Below, piece after piece: positions 55,014 through 63,072 of a stretch of DNA of 64,000 bases. Where the stretch lies: the NCBI RefSeq assembly GCF_000443165.1, contig NZ_ATJV01000042.1:39449-103448 (forward strand), given 5' to 3'. Each line of letters starts with the position of its first letter. The first letter of the stretch is position 1. A program made the position numbers and the translations under genes. The notes beneath the pieces were generated by a model. The model was not told the origin of the DNA and searched no databases. It saw only the letters and a program-made list of their open reading frames with translations. The DNA is from Thauera terpenica 58Eu (lineage in GTDB: Bacteria > Pseudomonadota > Gammaproteobacteria > Burkholderiales > Rhodocyclaceae).

Positions 55014-55674
55014 TGTGGGCACGACTTCCAGAACGCTTGCAGTGGCCAATCAGGGGGGGGGTTTGATCCAGCATACGGATCAGGCGTGCCGGGTTTCCGC
55101 CGACGACACTGAAGGGTGGAACATCACGCACAACGATCGAGCCGCTCGCAAGGACGGCGCCATTGCCGATCACCACCCCCTTCAGAATCCTGACCCCCGC
55201 GCCGATGAACACATCGTCGCCGATCACCACCGGCTTGCACCACGCAGGATCGGACCGATGACGGTCGCACAACTCAAGACCATGGAAGTCACTGTCGGTG
55301 ATTTCCACATTCGCGCCGATCAGGCATCTGCGCCCGATTCTGACCGATGAATATTCAGCGATGAGCGCAAAGCCGTTGCTGATCCAGGTTCCGTCGCCGA
55401 TCACGATGATCGAACCGGGATGGCGCGCCTCGATATGTGCATAAGAGGAGAGGAAGTGTGGCGAAGGAAAGACCCCCACTCTCACCTTGCCCTCGATTTC
55501 GAGCCGCCCCTCTCCAATCGCATGCACGGGCTGGTAGCGAACCAGCCTGCCCTCGATGGGCAGAAAGGAGACCAGGCGATAGCCCAGGACGCGCACACGC
55601 TGCACCAGCTTGATCAAGCGCAGCGCCAGAACACGCCGCAACGCAAGAGGGCGATGCTGCTTCTCGGCAATCAT
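54943..55674 (-). CDS. Hexapeptide-repeat acyltransferase (possibly frameshifted by poly-C)
   Basis: Left-handed beta-helix acetyltransferase: IIVIGDGTWISNGFALIAEY, RRCLIGANVEITDSDFHGLE, KPVVIGDDVFIGAGVRILKG, SIVVRDVPPFSVVGGNPARL. It would O- or N-acetylate a sugar of the glycan. GGAGG precedes ATG 55674. After GNPARLIRMLDQT the coding strand has nine consecutive C (55053-55061). As given, translation runs 30-odd residues into the next gene; one C fewer would stop at once after MLDQTPP. The shorter form is probably the natural product, giving about 209 residues. Confidence 0.82.
   Translation of the reverse strand: MIAEKQHRPLALRRVLALRLIKLVQRVRVLGYRLVSFLPIEGRLVRYQPVHAIGEGRLEIEGKVRVGVFPSPHFLSSYAHIEARHPGSIIVIGDGTWISNGFALIAEYSSVRIGRRCLIGANVEITDSDFHGLELCDRHRSDPAWCKPVVIGDDVFIGAGVRILKGVVIGNGAVLASGSIVVRDVPPFSVVGGNPARLIRMLDQTPPLIGHCKRSGSRAHNENIELCLWRFIGWSLERHPEDG
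55053..55061 (-). repeat. Poly-C (9) tract, slippage site candidate
   Basis: Nine G on the plus strand are nine C on the coding strand of the acyltransferase. Losing one C places TGA directly after CCC CCC. Such runs are rare by chance in coding DNA and are typical phase-variation sites of surface-glycan genes; a homopolymer sequencing error is the main alternative. Confidence 0.8.
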
Positions 55675-55687
55675 GCAAACCTCCCTA

Positions 55688-56683
55688 TCAGCCGCGGGAC
55701 CGGCCCGGAAAAAGGGAACGCAAGCGTGCCTTGAGGCCGGACACCAGCTGCAGCCTGGCCTCGCCATGAACGGCCTTCAACGCCTCGGCAACAGAACCCG
55801 GGCGCCTCTGATCAAACAAGGCACCTGGCGCCTCGTGATAGGCCAGCCGACTCTCGACATCCCGCAACTTCGCACCCATCGCGCCCAGCACGGCCGGCTC
55901 GGGGCGCTCTGTCCGCCGGTAGTCAGCCATGCGCTGCCGGAACACGGCACGCATCATCTTCAGTGCGCGAACCCTGCGCTGATTGCGGACACTGCTTTCA
56001 AGCGGTTTTTCCTTGCGCGTCATGCCGGTGTCGACGCGATAGCGCACCAATGGCGTGTCCAGGTATTTCATTTCCCCCAGCAAGCGCGCGCGGAACCCGA
56101 GGACCAGATCCTCGTAGGCAAAGGCCTCGAGAACCGGACCAAAGTGGTCGAACACCGCCTTGCGATAGCCGGCACTGGCCCCCAAGTGCAGGCCCAGGCT
56201 CATCGCCAGGCTGGCCACCTCGTCCGGCTTGCCCAGCATGGGCGGATGCCACAGCCCCAGGATCTGGCCCGTGGAGTCGATGCGCTCGACCGGGGTGTGC
56301 ACCAGCATCACCCGCTCATCCTCCATGAAGGCTGAGACGAGGCGCTCCGTGCGCTGGGGCAGGGAGACGTCATCGCCCGCGGCCAGCAGCACGAAATCGC
56401 CTGCAGCCAGCTCGAACAGCGCATTGACGTGTCCGATCAGGCCCAGATTGTTCGCGTTGCGATTGATTCTGACCACATGAGGCCCGCTGTAGGCCGCAGC
56501 CATTTCCTCGATCACCGCATAAGTGCGATCGCTGGAGGCGTCATCCGACAGGATGATCTCCAAAGGCGAGTAGGTTTGCGCGAACGCCGCCTCGATCGCC
56601 TGCCGGACCAGTTCCTCCTGCTGGTAGGCGAGCACCGCAAAAGTCACCAGCGGGCGCGGCCCAGCCTGTGCCTTCGGGCTCAT
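55688..56683 (-). CDS. Glycosyltransferase family 2 (GT-A)
   Basis: 331-residue GT2: [32 protein letters not shown], the DXD-like [18 protein letters not shown], and [18 protein letters not shown]. The last 80 residues are basic helices ([20 protein letters not shown]), a possible membrane-contact tail. It overlaps the aminotransferase gene by four bases upstream and is followed by the acyltransferase after 13 bases. Confidence 0.88.
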   Translation of the reverse strand: MSPKAQAGPRPLVTFAVLAYQQEELVRQAIEAAFAQTYSPLEIILSDDASSDRTYAVIEEMAAAYSGPHVVRINRNANNLGLIGHVNALFELAAGDFVLLAAGDDVSLPQRTERLVSAFMEDERVMLVHTPVERIDSTGQILGLWHPPMLGKPDEVASLAMSLGLHLGASAGYRKAVFDHFGPVLEAFAYEDLVLGFRARLLGEMKYLDTPLVRYRVDTGMTRKEKPLESSVRNQRRVRALKMMRAVFRQRMADYRRTERPEPAVLGAMGAKLRDVESRLAYHEAPGALFDQRRPGSVAEALKAVHGEARLQLVSGLKARLRSLFPGRSRG

Positions 56684-57780
56684 TCGGCCGCGGCCTCGCG
56701 CACGCGCTGCACCACCTCATCCGCATCAGCGCGGCTCAGATGCGGCCCCATCGGCAGGCTCAGGACTTGTTCAGCCTGCATGTTCGCAAGCGGGAAGTCT
56801 CCGGGCGCAAAGCCCGCATCCGCGTAGGCTGCCTGCCTGTGCGGCGGGATGGGATAGTGGATCAGGCTGCCCACGCCCCGCTCGGCGAGGCGCTTCTGCA
56901 GCTCATCGCGGCGCGGGTGGCGCACCACGAAAAGATGCCACACCGGGTCGGCAAATGCCGGCACCTGCGGCAACACCAGGCCGCAGTCAGCCAACCCAAC
57001 CAGATACTGCGCCGCAATCGCCTTGCGGCGCGCATTCCAGTCATCCAGATGGGCAAGCTTGACGCGCAGCACTGCGGCCTGCAGCGGGTCCAGGCGGCTG
57101 TTGAAGCCCCTCAGCTCATTCACGTACTTCACCCGCGAGCCGTAGTTTCGCAGCACCCGGATACGCTCCGCAAGTTCAGCGTCATTGGTGGTCACGGCCC
57201 CGCCATCGCCCAGCGCGCCGAGGTTCTTGCCCGGATAGAAGCTCCACGCCACCGCGTCGCCATGGCTGCCCAGGCGCCGCCCCTTGTAGCGGGCGCCGTG
57301 GGCCTGGGCGCCATCTTCCAGGACGCGCAGTCCGTGCTTGCGCGCAAGTTGCAGGATGGGGTCGAGGTCGGCGGGCTGCCCATAGAGATGGACCGGCAGG
57401 ATGAGCTTGGTTCGTGGCGTCAGCGCCGCCTCGATGCGCGCCGGATCGAGGTTGTACGAGGCGTCCAGCGGCTCGACGGGAACAGGTCTGGCACCGCACT
57501 GGCTCACCGCCAGCCAGGTGGCGATGTAGGTGTTGGACGGCACGATCACTTCGTCGCCCGGCCCCACGTTCAGCGCACGCAGCGCGAGGTGCAGCGCATC
57601 GAGCCCGTTCGCCACGCCGACCGCATGGCGCGCCTCGCACCAGGCGGCGTATTCGGCTTCGAAGGCCTCCACCTCGGGGCCAAGAACGTACCAGCCGCTG
57701 TCCACCACGCGCGCAATGGCCGCGTCGATTTCGGCGCGCAGTTCGACGTGCGGCGCCTTCAGGTCGAGAAAGGGAATCAC
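56680..57780 (-). CDS. DegT/DnrJ/EryC1 sugar aminotransferase, FdtB-like
   Basis: 366-residue PLP aminotransferase of nucleotide-sugar synthesis. It begins [19 protein letters not shown] and has [45 protein letters not shown] [14 protein letters not shown], the PLP-lysine in [18 protein letters not shown] (near residue 186) and [13 protein letters not shown]. Next to an FdtD-like isomerase/acetyltransferase it most likely makes dTDP-3-amino-3,6-dideoxyhexose (Fuc3N or Qui3N). It overlaps the FdtD-like gene by four bases. RmlA/RmlB, needed for the substrate, are not in the window. Confidence 0.88.
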   Translation of the reverse strand: MIPFLDLKAPHVELRAEIDAAIARVVDSGWYVLGPEVEAFEAEYAAWCEARHAVGVANGLDALHLALRALNVGPGDEVIVPSNTYIATWLAVSQCGARPVPVEPLDASYNLDPARIEAALTPRTKLILPVHLYGQPADLDPILQLARKHGLRVLEDGAQAHGARYKGRRLGSHGDAVAWSFYPGKNLGALGDGGAVTTNDAELAERIRVLRNYGSRVKYVNELRGFNSRLDPLQAAVLRVKLAHLDDWNARRKAIAAQYLVGLADCGLVLPQVPAFADPVWHLFVVRHPRRDELQKRLAERGVGSLIHYPIPPHRQAAYADAGFAPGDFPLANMQAEQVLSLPMGPHLSRADADEVVQRVREAAAE

Positions 57781-58715
57781 GGGCGCGCTCCCACCAGGCC
57801 GAGAAACTGGTCGTAATCACGGATGTAATCGTCGGCGTCGTAATAATGCGAGGCAAACACCAGGAGCACCGCATCGGCCGAATACTTGTACTGGATGCCC
57901 CACACCCGCGGCGGAAGATGCAGCCCCAGGTCGGGGCGGTCGAGCACGAACTCCTCACGGTTCGTGCCGTCATCGGCCACCACCGACAGCTGCCCGCGCA
58001 CACACACCAGGAACTGGTGGCAGGTGTGATGCGCATGCTCGCCGCGTGTCTCCACGCTTGGCACGTCGAACACCATGAAGTAGCGCCGCGCCGGGAACGG
58101 CACCGAGCGCTCGAACTCGCCCACAGTCAGACTGCCGCGGATGTCGGTCACGCGCGGCAGTCGGTGCAGCGTCACCCCTTTCACCCGCGTCGGCTGCAGC
58201 GGCGCGTCACTTGCCACGCGTCCATCCATCGGCGCGCGACGATCCGCCTCGACATAGCCCACGATGCGCGCCGGATTGCCCACCACGATCGCATTCGCCG
58301 GCACCGAGCGCGTCACCACCGCCCCCGCCCCAACCATCGCGTTCTGCCCAATGCTCAGCCCCGGCAGGATCGTGCAGCCCGCACCCAGCGAGGCCCCGGC
58401 CGCAACATGCGTGCTCAGCGGCGATGCCAGATACTGGCGACTGCGCGGAAACTTGTCGTTGGAAAAGGTGACGTTGGGGCCGATGAAGACGTCATCCTCG
58501 ACCCGCAGCCCATCCCAGAGTTGCACCCCGCTCTTGACCGTGACACGATCGCCGATCACGACATCGTTCTCGATCAATACATGTGCACAGATGTTGCAGT
58601 CGCTGCCGATCCGGGCCTGCGCCAGCACAACGACGAACTGCCAGATTCGGGTAGCCTCGCCGATGGACGTGCTGTGCACGTCGGCGGAGGGGTGGATCAT
58701 GGGTAGAGATGTCAT
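57777..58715 (-). CDS. Bifunctional N-acyltransferase / dTDP-4-keto-sugar 3,4-ketoisomerase, FdtD/WxcM-like
   Basis: 312-residue fusion. Residues about 1-170 are a left-handed beta-helix acyltransferase ([56 protein letters not shown]). Residues about 178-312 are a WxcM/FdtA cupin ([66 protein letters not shown]). A fusion of this type (FdtD) is known in Shewanella, where it isomerises the keto-sugar and acetylates the amino sugar. It starts the minus-strand sugar operon. Confidence 0.88.
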   Translation of the reverse strand: MTSLPMIHPSADVHSTSIGEATRIWQFVVVLAQARIGSDCNICAHVLIENDVVIGDRVTVKSGVQLWDGLRVEDDVFIGPNVTFSNDKFPRSRQYLASPLSTHVAAGASLGAGCTILPGLSIGQNAMVGAGAVVTRSVPANAIVVGNPARIVGYVEADRRAPMDGRVASDAPLQPTRVKGVTLHRLPRVTDIRGSLTVGEFERSVPFPARRYFMVFDVPSVETRGEHAHHTCHQFLVCVRGQLSVVADDGTNREEFVLDRPDLGLHLPPRVWGIQYKYSADAVLLVFASHYYDADDYIRDYDQFLGLVGARP

Positions 58716-58882
58716 CGCAGTCTGGGGTGAAGATATCGGGGCAGAGCGAGGGATTGTCTCATTGTGCCGATCACTTGTATGAGCTGGCGAGGCATTGAGC
58801 TCAAGCCCAGCCCAAAGCGTCGGCAGGCGGCGGCCCGACTTGGCTTATCATCAGCTTCGATAAAGTGTGAACGGAGGCCCCC

Positions 58883-59446
58883 ATGAGCAACCCACTTCCG
58901 CGCCCAGCCCCGATCGACATCGACGACTACCTCGATGGCGAGACCCGCTGTGAGATCAAGCACGAATACCTGGATGGCGAGGTCGTCGCCATGGGCGGGG
59001 CCAGCGCCAGACACGGCCTGGTCGTGACCGGACTGGGGCTCGCCCTCGGTCCCCACGCTCGCCGCAAGCGTTGCCAGCTGTTCATGGCCGACATGAAGTT
59101 GCGCGTCGAGCACAGCGACCAGACCTATTTCTACTACCCCGACCTGTTGCTGGCCTGCGATCCGCAAGACCGTGAGCCTTACTACCGCCGTCGCCCCTGC
59201 CTGATCGTCGAGGTGCTGTCGCCCAGCACCGAGCGCATCGACCGTCGCGAGAAGCTTTTTGCCTACCAGACGATTCCGTCGCTACGCGAATACCTGCTGA
59301 TCGATCCCGACAAACGCTGCATCGAAATCTATCGTTTCGGCAACCCGGTGCGACACGAGATCCACACCGAAGGCAGCTTCCGCCTCGACTGCCTGGACGC
59401 GGAGCTCACGGTGGACGAGGTCTATATGGACGTTGAGGCCTTGTAA
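58883..59446 (+). CDS. Uma2-family nuclease-fold protein (copy 2)
   Basis: 187-residue Uma2/DUF820 protein: IDIDDYLDGETRCEIKHEYL, FYYPDLLLACDPQDR, RPCLIVEVLSPSTERIDRRE and YLLIDPDKRCIEIYRF carry the PD-(D/E)XK core. GGAGG precedes ATG 58883. It is only distantly similar to copy 1 (47199). A 10-base direct repeat, GGCCTTGTAA, at 59437-59446 and 59456-59465 overlaps its stop, and repeat copy A follows immediately. Confidence 0.87.
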   Translation: MSNPLPRPAPIDIDDYLDGETRCEIKHEYLDGEVVAMGGASARHGLVVTGLGLALGPHARRKRCQLFMADMKLRVEHSDQTYFYYPDLLLACDPQDREPYYRRRPCLIVEVLSPSTERIDRREKLFAYQTIPSLREYLLIDPDKRCIEIYRFGNPVRHEIHTEGSFRLDCLDAELTVDEVYMDVEAL

Positions 59447-59465
59447 GCCACCAGGGCCTTGTAAA
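59437..59465. repeat. 10-base direct repeat at Uma2 stop codon
   Basis: GGCCTTGTAA occurs at 59437-59446 (containing the stop) and again at 59456-59465, immediately before repeat copy A. It may be a target-site-like duplication or a slipped copy made when the repeat-bounded cassette joined here. Confidence 0.6.
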
Positions 59466-59480
59466 GTGGGTGTCCGTTTG
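59463..59480 (+). repeat. GTGGGTGTCC-type direct repeat, copy A
   Basis: AAAGTGGGTGTCCGTTTG. It lies just after the Uma2 gene and before the 3' end of the SapC-pair cassette. Same orientation as copies B, C and D. Confidence 0.75.
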
Positions 59481-59505
59481 CTTCGAAGTGCTTTTGTTTC
59501 GTCGT

Positions 59506-60033
59506 CTAGTGCAGCACAACGCTGCGTAAACTGGCTTCGGCGCTCACCTGAGCATCTTCCACCCACGCCGGCCACACGCCAGTGGGCCATTCGGCCTTGC
59601 GGTACTGCTCGTACACGATGCCCAGCCACTGGCGCAGCGGCTGCGCGCTCAGGGTCAGCAGCACCGGCTCCCCTGCTTCACCCTTGAAGGTGAGCGCCAA
59701 GCTGTCCTCGCCCTGGGCGATATCGACAGCATCCACTCGCCAGACGGCCATCGGCGATGAGGCGCGCACCGGTGGCTCGGGCACCAGTTGCGCACGCGCC
59801 GCCTGCTGGGCAAAGCCCTGCACGATGTCCTGATGAGCGGCTTGAACGGAGGGGTTGCTGGATGCCGGCGCCAGCTGGCGTGCCAGCCAGGCGCTGAGGT
59901 GCGGCACCAGACGACTCAGCAGCCGCTGAGTGAGCCACAGCACCACCGTATCGCCGTGGGTGAGCTGGCCGCTCAGGCGGATGCGGTCTTCGCGTTCGAC
60001 GTATTCGGTGGTGAGGCGCTCAAGCCTGTTCAT
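59506..60033 (-). CDS. Hypothetical protein paired with SapC
   Basis: 175-residue cytoplasmic-looking protein with no signal peptide. N-terminal half (LERLTTEYVEREDRIRLSGQ, TVVLWLTQRLLSRLVPHLSAWL) is helical; the C-terminal half (VWRVDAVDIAQGEDSLALTF, LLTLSAQPLRQWLGIVYEQY) reads as beta strands. No family recognised. It follows the SapC gene by 20 bases on the same strand, so they form an operon, probably a functional pair for surface-layer or adhesin export. Confidence 0.68.
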   Translation of the reverse strand: MNRLERLTTEYVEREDRIRLSGQLTHGDTVVLWLTQRLLSRLVPHLSAWLARQLAPASSNPSVQAAHQDIVQGFAQQAARAQLVPEPPVRASSPMAVWRVDAVDIAQGEDSLALTFKGEAGEPVLLTLSAQPLRQWLGIVYEQYRKAEWPTGVWPAWVEDAQVSAEASLRSVVLH

Positions 60034-60053
60034 GGCTGCGTGGGCGCGCTGGC

Positions 60054-60851
60054 TTAGCGGGCACCGAAGCTGAACGTGCCGTTGTTGCTCAGAAAGCTCA
60101 AATCAAGCTCACCGCTGGGCGTGGTCGGCAGCGCTTGCGCCGCTTTGCGCTGGGCCTGGGCCTGGGCCTGGGCGAGTTGCCCCAGCAAGGGCAGGTGCTG
60201 CATCGACAGCAGCTGGGAGTAGACCGTAGGCAGCGCGCCCGCTTCCTGCAGCGCTTTGAGCGATTCGGCCGCCAGCGCGTTCAGCGCCGCTTCGTCGATA
60301 CGGTAGAGACCTTCGACCTGACGCTCGCCGCCATCGCCATTCACGGTGATCGGCCACGCTTGCAGCAGTTGGTGGTCGGCCAGCGCCTTGCAGATGCGTT
60401 GGGTCAGCTCCCGGTTGGCCTGCACCTGCGTCAGAAAGCCCAGAATGTTCTGCACCGCCTGGGCGGGGCGGCCATCGGCATCAAAAAACGGCTCGCCCTC
60501 ACCTTCGGTGAGCAGTCCGCTGTCGGTATCGAAGGCGAGCACCTGCTGGCCATCGGGCAGATTCGCCAACGCGAAAGGGTAGGCGCGGTAGGCTGCCGGC
60601 GTATAGGCAGCCAGCCAACGCCCCTCGGGCGCGACAAAGAGGTTCTGACCGGGCTGGATGCCGAGGACTGCCACCGGCGTGAACTGCCCGTCCTGGGCGA
60701 CAAAAGCGATCGGCAGGTGCAGAACGGCGCGCGGCAACTCCTGCGCCACCAGAGGCGCCAGGGCATCGTGCGCGGCAAAAGCGTAGCTGTCGTAGCGCTT
60801 CCAGCGCTTGTCGGCGTGGGTGGTGCTGGAGATGGCTTGGAAAGTGGGCAT
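60054..60851 (-). CDS. SapC-family protein
   Basis: 265-residue member of the SapC family, first described for Campylobacter fetus surface-layer systems. Features: LPIAFVAQDGQFTPVAVLGI, FVAPEGRWLAAYTPAAYRAY, FDADGRPAQAVQNILGFLTQ and a C-terminal SNNGTFSFGAR. A QAQAQAQ run near residue 235 comes from a TGGGCC hexamer repeat on the plus strand (about 60151-60174). No signal peptide is seen. No S-layer protein or type I exporter is adjacent. Confidence 0.78.
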   Translation of the reverse strand: MPTFQAISSTTHADKRWKRYDSYAFAAHDALAPLVAQELPRAVLHLPIAFVAQDGQFTPVAVLGIQPGQNLFVAPEGRWLAAYTPAAYRAYPFALANLPDGQQVLAFDTDSGLLTEGEGEPFFDADGRPAQAVQNILGFLTQVQANRELTQRICKALADHQLLQAWPITVNGDGGERQVEGLYRIDEAALNALAAESLKALQEAGALPTVYSQLLSMQHLPLLGQLAQAQAQAQRKAAQALPTTPSGELDLSFLSNNGTFSFGAR

Positions 60852-60936
60852 GGGCTCGTGTCGCTGTGGGGGCTTTTCGTGAGCACACTCTACCCGAACG
60901 CGCTCATGAAAAAAAACCCAAGCTCGTGACGGAGAA

Positions 60937-60959
60937 GGGCGCGACTGAAGCGCCCCCTT
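60937..60959. terminator. Weak stem-loop upstream of SapC gene
   Basis: GGGCGC and GCGCCC (60937-60942 with 60950-60955) form a six-base stem with loop GACTGAA, followed by CCTTT. It lies between the SapC start and repeat copy B and may be a weak terminator or a cassette boundary structure. Confidence 0.35.
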
Positions 60960-60990
60960 TCAACTCACACGCCTCCACGAAAAAAATAAA

Positions 60991-61011
60991 TTGGGTGTCC
61001 TTTTGTTTTTC
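60991..61011 (+). repeat. GTGGGTGTCC-type direct repeat, copy B
   Basis: TTGGGTGTCCTTTTGTTTTT plus C. It separates the SapC cassette from the ParD/RelE-like cassette and has the full T-rich 3' side seen also in copy C. Confidence 0.75.
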
Positions 61012-61092
61012 ATTCGATTGAACCCCAGGTCGTTTGACCACAGCGCAGCGCTCGACTACAATTGTGGTAAATATATCTCAGAGGAGGTGGCG

Positions 61093-61326
61093 ATGAGCAC
61101 CGTGTCCGTGCGTATCGATGAGAGCCTGGTCAGCGCCGCACGCGCTGCAGCGAAAGCCGAGTTCCGTACCGTGCAGGGCCAAGTGGAGTTCTGGGCCAAG
61201 GTAGGTCGAGCCGCGCTCGACAACCCTGATCTGCCCGCCTCGTTCATTGCCGAGAGCCTGATGAGCATGGCCGAGCCCCGTGAGGACAGCACACCCTTCG
61301 TGCCTCGCTCGGCTGCCAGAGCGTGA
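61093..61326 (+). CDS. ParD-like ribbon-helix-helix antitoxin
   Basis: 77-residue antitoxin: MSTVSVRIDESLVSAARAAA is the beta strand and helix of a ribbon-helix-helix-like DNA-binding domain (ParD-like family), followed by QGQVEFWAKVGRAALDNPDL. GAGGAGG (61081-61087) is a strong ribosome site before ATG 61093. The stop overlaps the toxin's GTG start. Upstream TATATCTCA-rich DNA is AT-rich relative to the neighbourhood and likely holds the promoter. Confidence 0.85.
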   Translation: MSTVSVRIDESLVSAARAAAKAEFRTVQGQVEFWAKVGRAALDNPDLPASFIAESLMSMAEPREDSTPFVPRSAARA

Positions 61327-61601
61327 CTTGGGACGTTCGCCAGACTCGGCGATTTACGCGCATCTACAAGAAGCTACACGACAACATCGTCGCCGAGGTG
61401 GATACGGCCGTCGAAGCCGTGGCCCAGGACCCTGACATCGGCGAGAAGAAGAAAGGCGATCTCTCGGAGCTGTGGGTATACAAGTTCCGCTGCCTCGGCC
61501 AACTCTACCTACTGGGCTACACCCGCGATGAGGGCATTCGGCTGGTGCACCTCGAATCCGTCGGTCCTCACGAGAACTTCTACCGCGACTTCAAGCGCTA
61601 G
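61323..61601 (+). CDS. RelE/ParE-family toxin
   Basis: 92-residue toxin: VRQTRRFTRIYKKLHDNIVA, KKKGDLSELWVYKFRCLGQL, YLLGYTRDEGIRLVHLESVG and HENFYRDFKR match the RelE-type fold. Start GTG at 61323 overlaps the antitoxin stop. The pair appears intact and is bounded by repeat copies B and C. A GGCGGC-ACA-GCCGCC hairpin at 61611-61625 follows. Confidence 0.85.
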   Translation: MTWDVRQTRRFTRIYKKLHDNIVAEVDTAVEAVAQDPDIGEKKKGDLSELWVYKFRCLGQLYLLGYTRDEGIRLVHLESVGPHENFYRDFKR

Positions 61602-61689
61602 CCCGATCCTGGCGGCACAGCCGCCGGGAAGTGCTCGCGCCCAAAGCGCAACCCCAGGCTGCGCTCGCCGAAGAACGCCGAGCGCGTCG

Positions 61690-61945
61690 CGGTGTTTCAG
61701 CCCGAGTTTCTGGAAGACCTGAGCTACTGGGCAGAGACGGAACGTCGCACAGCCAAGCGGCTGCTGGAACTGGTCAAGGCGGCTCTGCGCGATCCCTTCA
61801 AGGGCATTGGCAGCCCCGAACCGCTGTGAAGCACCTGGGCTCGGATGTCTGGTCACGGCGCATCACTCATCACGCAGGAACACCGCTGCGTGTATCTGGT
61901 GAAAGCTGATCGGATCGCGTTTTTGCAGGGACGCTACCACTACGG
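61690..61945 (+). pseudogene. Decayed YoeB/Txe-type toxin gene
   Basis: Translation in one frame gives VFQPEFLEDLSYWAETERRT, LLELVKAALRDPFKGIGSPEPL and a stop at 61827-61829. The YoeB continuation KHLGSDVWSRRIT is found in a second frame and EHRCVYLVKADRIAFLQGRY plus HYG in a third. The complete YoeB pattern (PFEGIGKPEPLK, WSRRI, EHRLVY, CRFHY) is therefore present but split by two frameshifts. The cognate antitoxin gene is missing. It ends at repeat copy C. Confidence 0.82.
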
Positions 61946-61974
61946 GAAACGAAGTGGGTGTCCTTCTGTTTTTC
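61941..61974 (+). repeat. GTGGGTGTCC-type direct repeat, copy C
   Basis: TACGGGAAACGAAGTGGGTG followed by TCCTTCTGTTTTTC. The first 27 bases are repeated with four or five differences as copy D, 58 bases further on. It directly abuts the end of the YoeB-like remnant. Confidence 0.78.
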
Positions 61975-61998
61975 TTGCACCGTACGAATTTTCCGCGT

Positions 61999-62025
61999 TA
62001 CGGAAACAAAGTGAGTGTCCTTTTG
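61999..62025 (+). repeat. GTGGGTGTCC-type direct repeat, copy D
   Basis: TACGGAAACAAAGTGAGTGT then CCTTTTG. It lies about 36 bases beyond the stop of the RAYT-like transposase gene and marks the 3' side of that cassette. Confidence 0.75.
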
Positions 62026-62061
62026 CGGCACACCGACAACGGTCATTCGGCCTCTTCCGGC

Positions 62062-62778
62062 TTACATAATGAGATCGCCCGATTCAGGCTCCGGCAACTT
62101 GCGCGGTCTGCCGGATTTTCCTGGCGTTACGCGCCGGCCCAATAGCGCTGCGATCTCCTCGGCAAAGCGGGGGCTGCCCAAGGCGAAATTGCCATTGCTC
62201 GCCTGGCGGATCTGCTCAACCAGGCCCGGCTCAAGTTCAGACCGGAAAAGATCCCGGTAGCTTGCCTGCCGGTGTTCTGCCGTGCTTCCCAACGCGAGGA
62301 AAATCTCGTGCGGCGTCACCAGCGCATCTGCCTCTCCCTGGGCGTTCGCTCGATAACTCGACCAACGATAATCCGCCGGATGCGCCACCATGCCAGCACG
62401 CACCGGGTTCAACTCGATGTAGCGCTGACAGGCCAGCAGGTAATCTTCCGCCTGGGTCAGGCAGGAGCGATAGCGGCCTTCCCACAAGGTACCGCTGCGG
62501 CGATAAGTCCGGTTGAAATACTGCACGTAGCGCTGCCCCAGCGCCTTCATCAACGCGCCCGGCGACTCGCCACGATCTGCGCTGACCAACAGATGCACAT
62601 GGTTGGTCATCAACACATAGGCATGAATGCGGCAACCCGACTTGCTGGCGTATTCCTTCAACCAATCCAAATAAAACCGGTAATCCTCATCCGCCACGAA
62701 ACAGATTTGACGGTTGTTGCCGCGCTGGATCAGATGCAGTGGAACGTGGGGTAACACCACACGGGGTCGGCGGGGCAT
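62062..62778 (-). CDS. IS200-like / REP-associated tyrosine transposase (RAYT)
   Basis: 238-residue single-strand transposase of the Y1 family. The metal-binding HUH motif is in YVLMTNHVHLLVSADRG, and the tyrosine-helix region is ALGQRYVQYFNRTYRRSGTL, with WEGRYRSCLTQAEDYLLACQ and RYIELNPVRAGMV. GGAGG lies before ATG 62778; the longer open frame to 62874 runs through repeat E and was not used. Such transposases are usually single-copy and tied to short repeats. The adjacent direct repeats (D on its 3' side, E on its 5' side) are candidates for its substrate. Confidence 0.9.
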   Translation of the reverse strand: MPRRPRVVLPHVPLHLIQRGNNRQICFVADEDYRFYLDWLKEYASKSGCRIHAYVLMTNHVHLLVSADRGESPGALMKALGQRYVQYFNRTYRRSGTLWEGRYRSCLTQAEDYLLACQRYIELNPVRAGMVAHPADYRWSSYRANAQGEADALVTPHEIFLALGSTAEHRQASYRDLFRSELEPGLVEQIRQASNGNFALGSPRFAEEIAALLGRRVTPGKSGRPRKLPEPESGDLIM

Positions 62779-62817
62779 GAAACCTCCATCAACATGAACA
62801 CACGTCCAGCTTAGCAA

Positions 62818-62836
62818 AAAACCGTGGTCTGTCCCC
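62818..62836 (+). repeat. GTGGTCTGTCC-type direct repeat, copy E
   Basis: AAAACCGTGGTCTGTCCCC, identical over 19 bases to copy F at 63073-63091 and in the same orientation. It begins 40 bases upstream of the RAYT start. Confidence 0.9.
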
Positions 62837-63072
62837 CATTGTTGGTTCTCAGCGAGCGCCCGAGGTGATGGCAACCTGACCGATGACTGAGCTTGCCGAC
62901 CTGAAGGCCCGCATTCTGGTGAACCCCGAGGCCCGCGCCGAGCACGACGCGCAAGCGCCGGAGTTTGAGCTTGCCCGCGAACTCATCACCGCCCGCACCC
63001 GCGCCGGCCTGACTCAATCCGAGCCTGCCGAGCGCATGCACACGACGCAATCGACCATCGCCCGCCTGGAGG
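62837..63072 (+). pseudogene. Truncated HigBA-like toxin-antitoxin fragment
   Basis: Between repeats E and F lies the end of one frame (QRAPEVMAT then stop at 62877-62879), which may be the tail of a toxin, followed by ATG 62883. From there an XRE-type antitoxin reads MTELADLKARILVNPEARAE, FELARELITARTRAGLTQSE and HTTQSTIARLEEN. The helix-turn-helix is cut exactly where repeat F begins; the frame then runs on without homology to 63281. Normal HigA antitoxins continue for about 25 more residues. Both genes are thus lost at the repeat borders. Confidence 0.7.
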
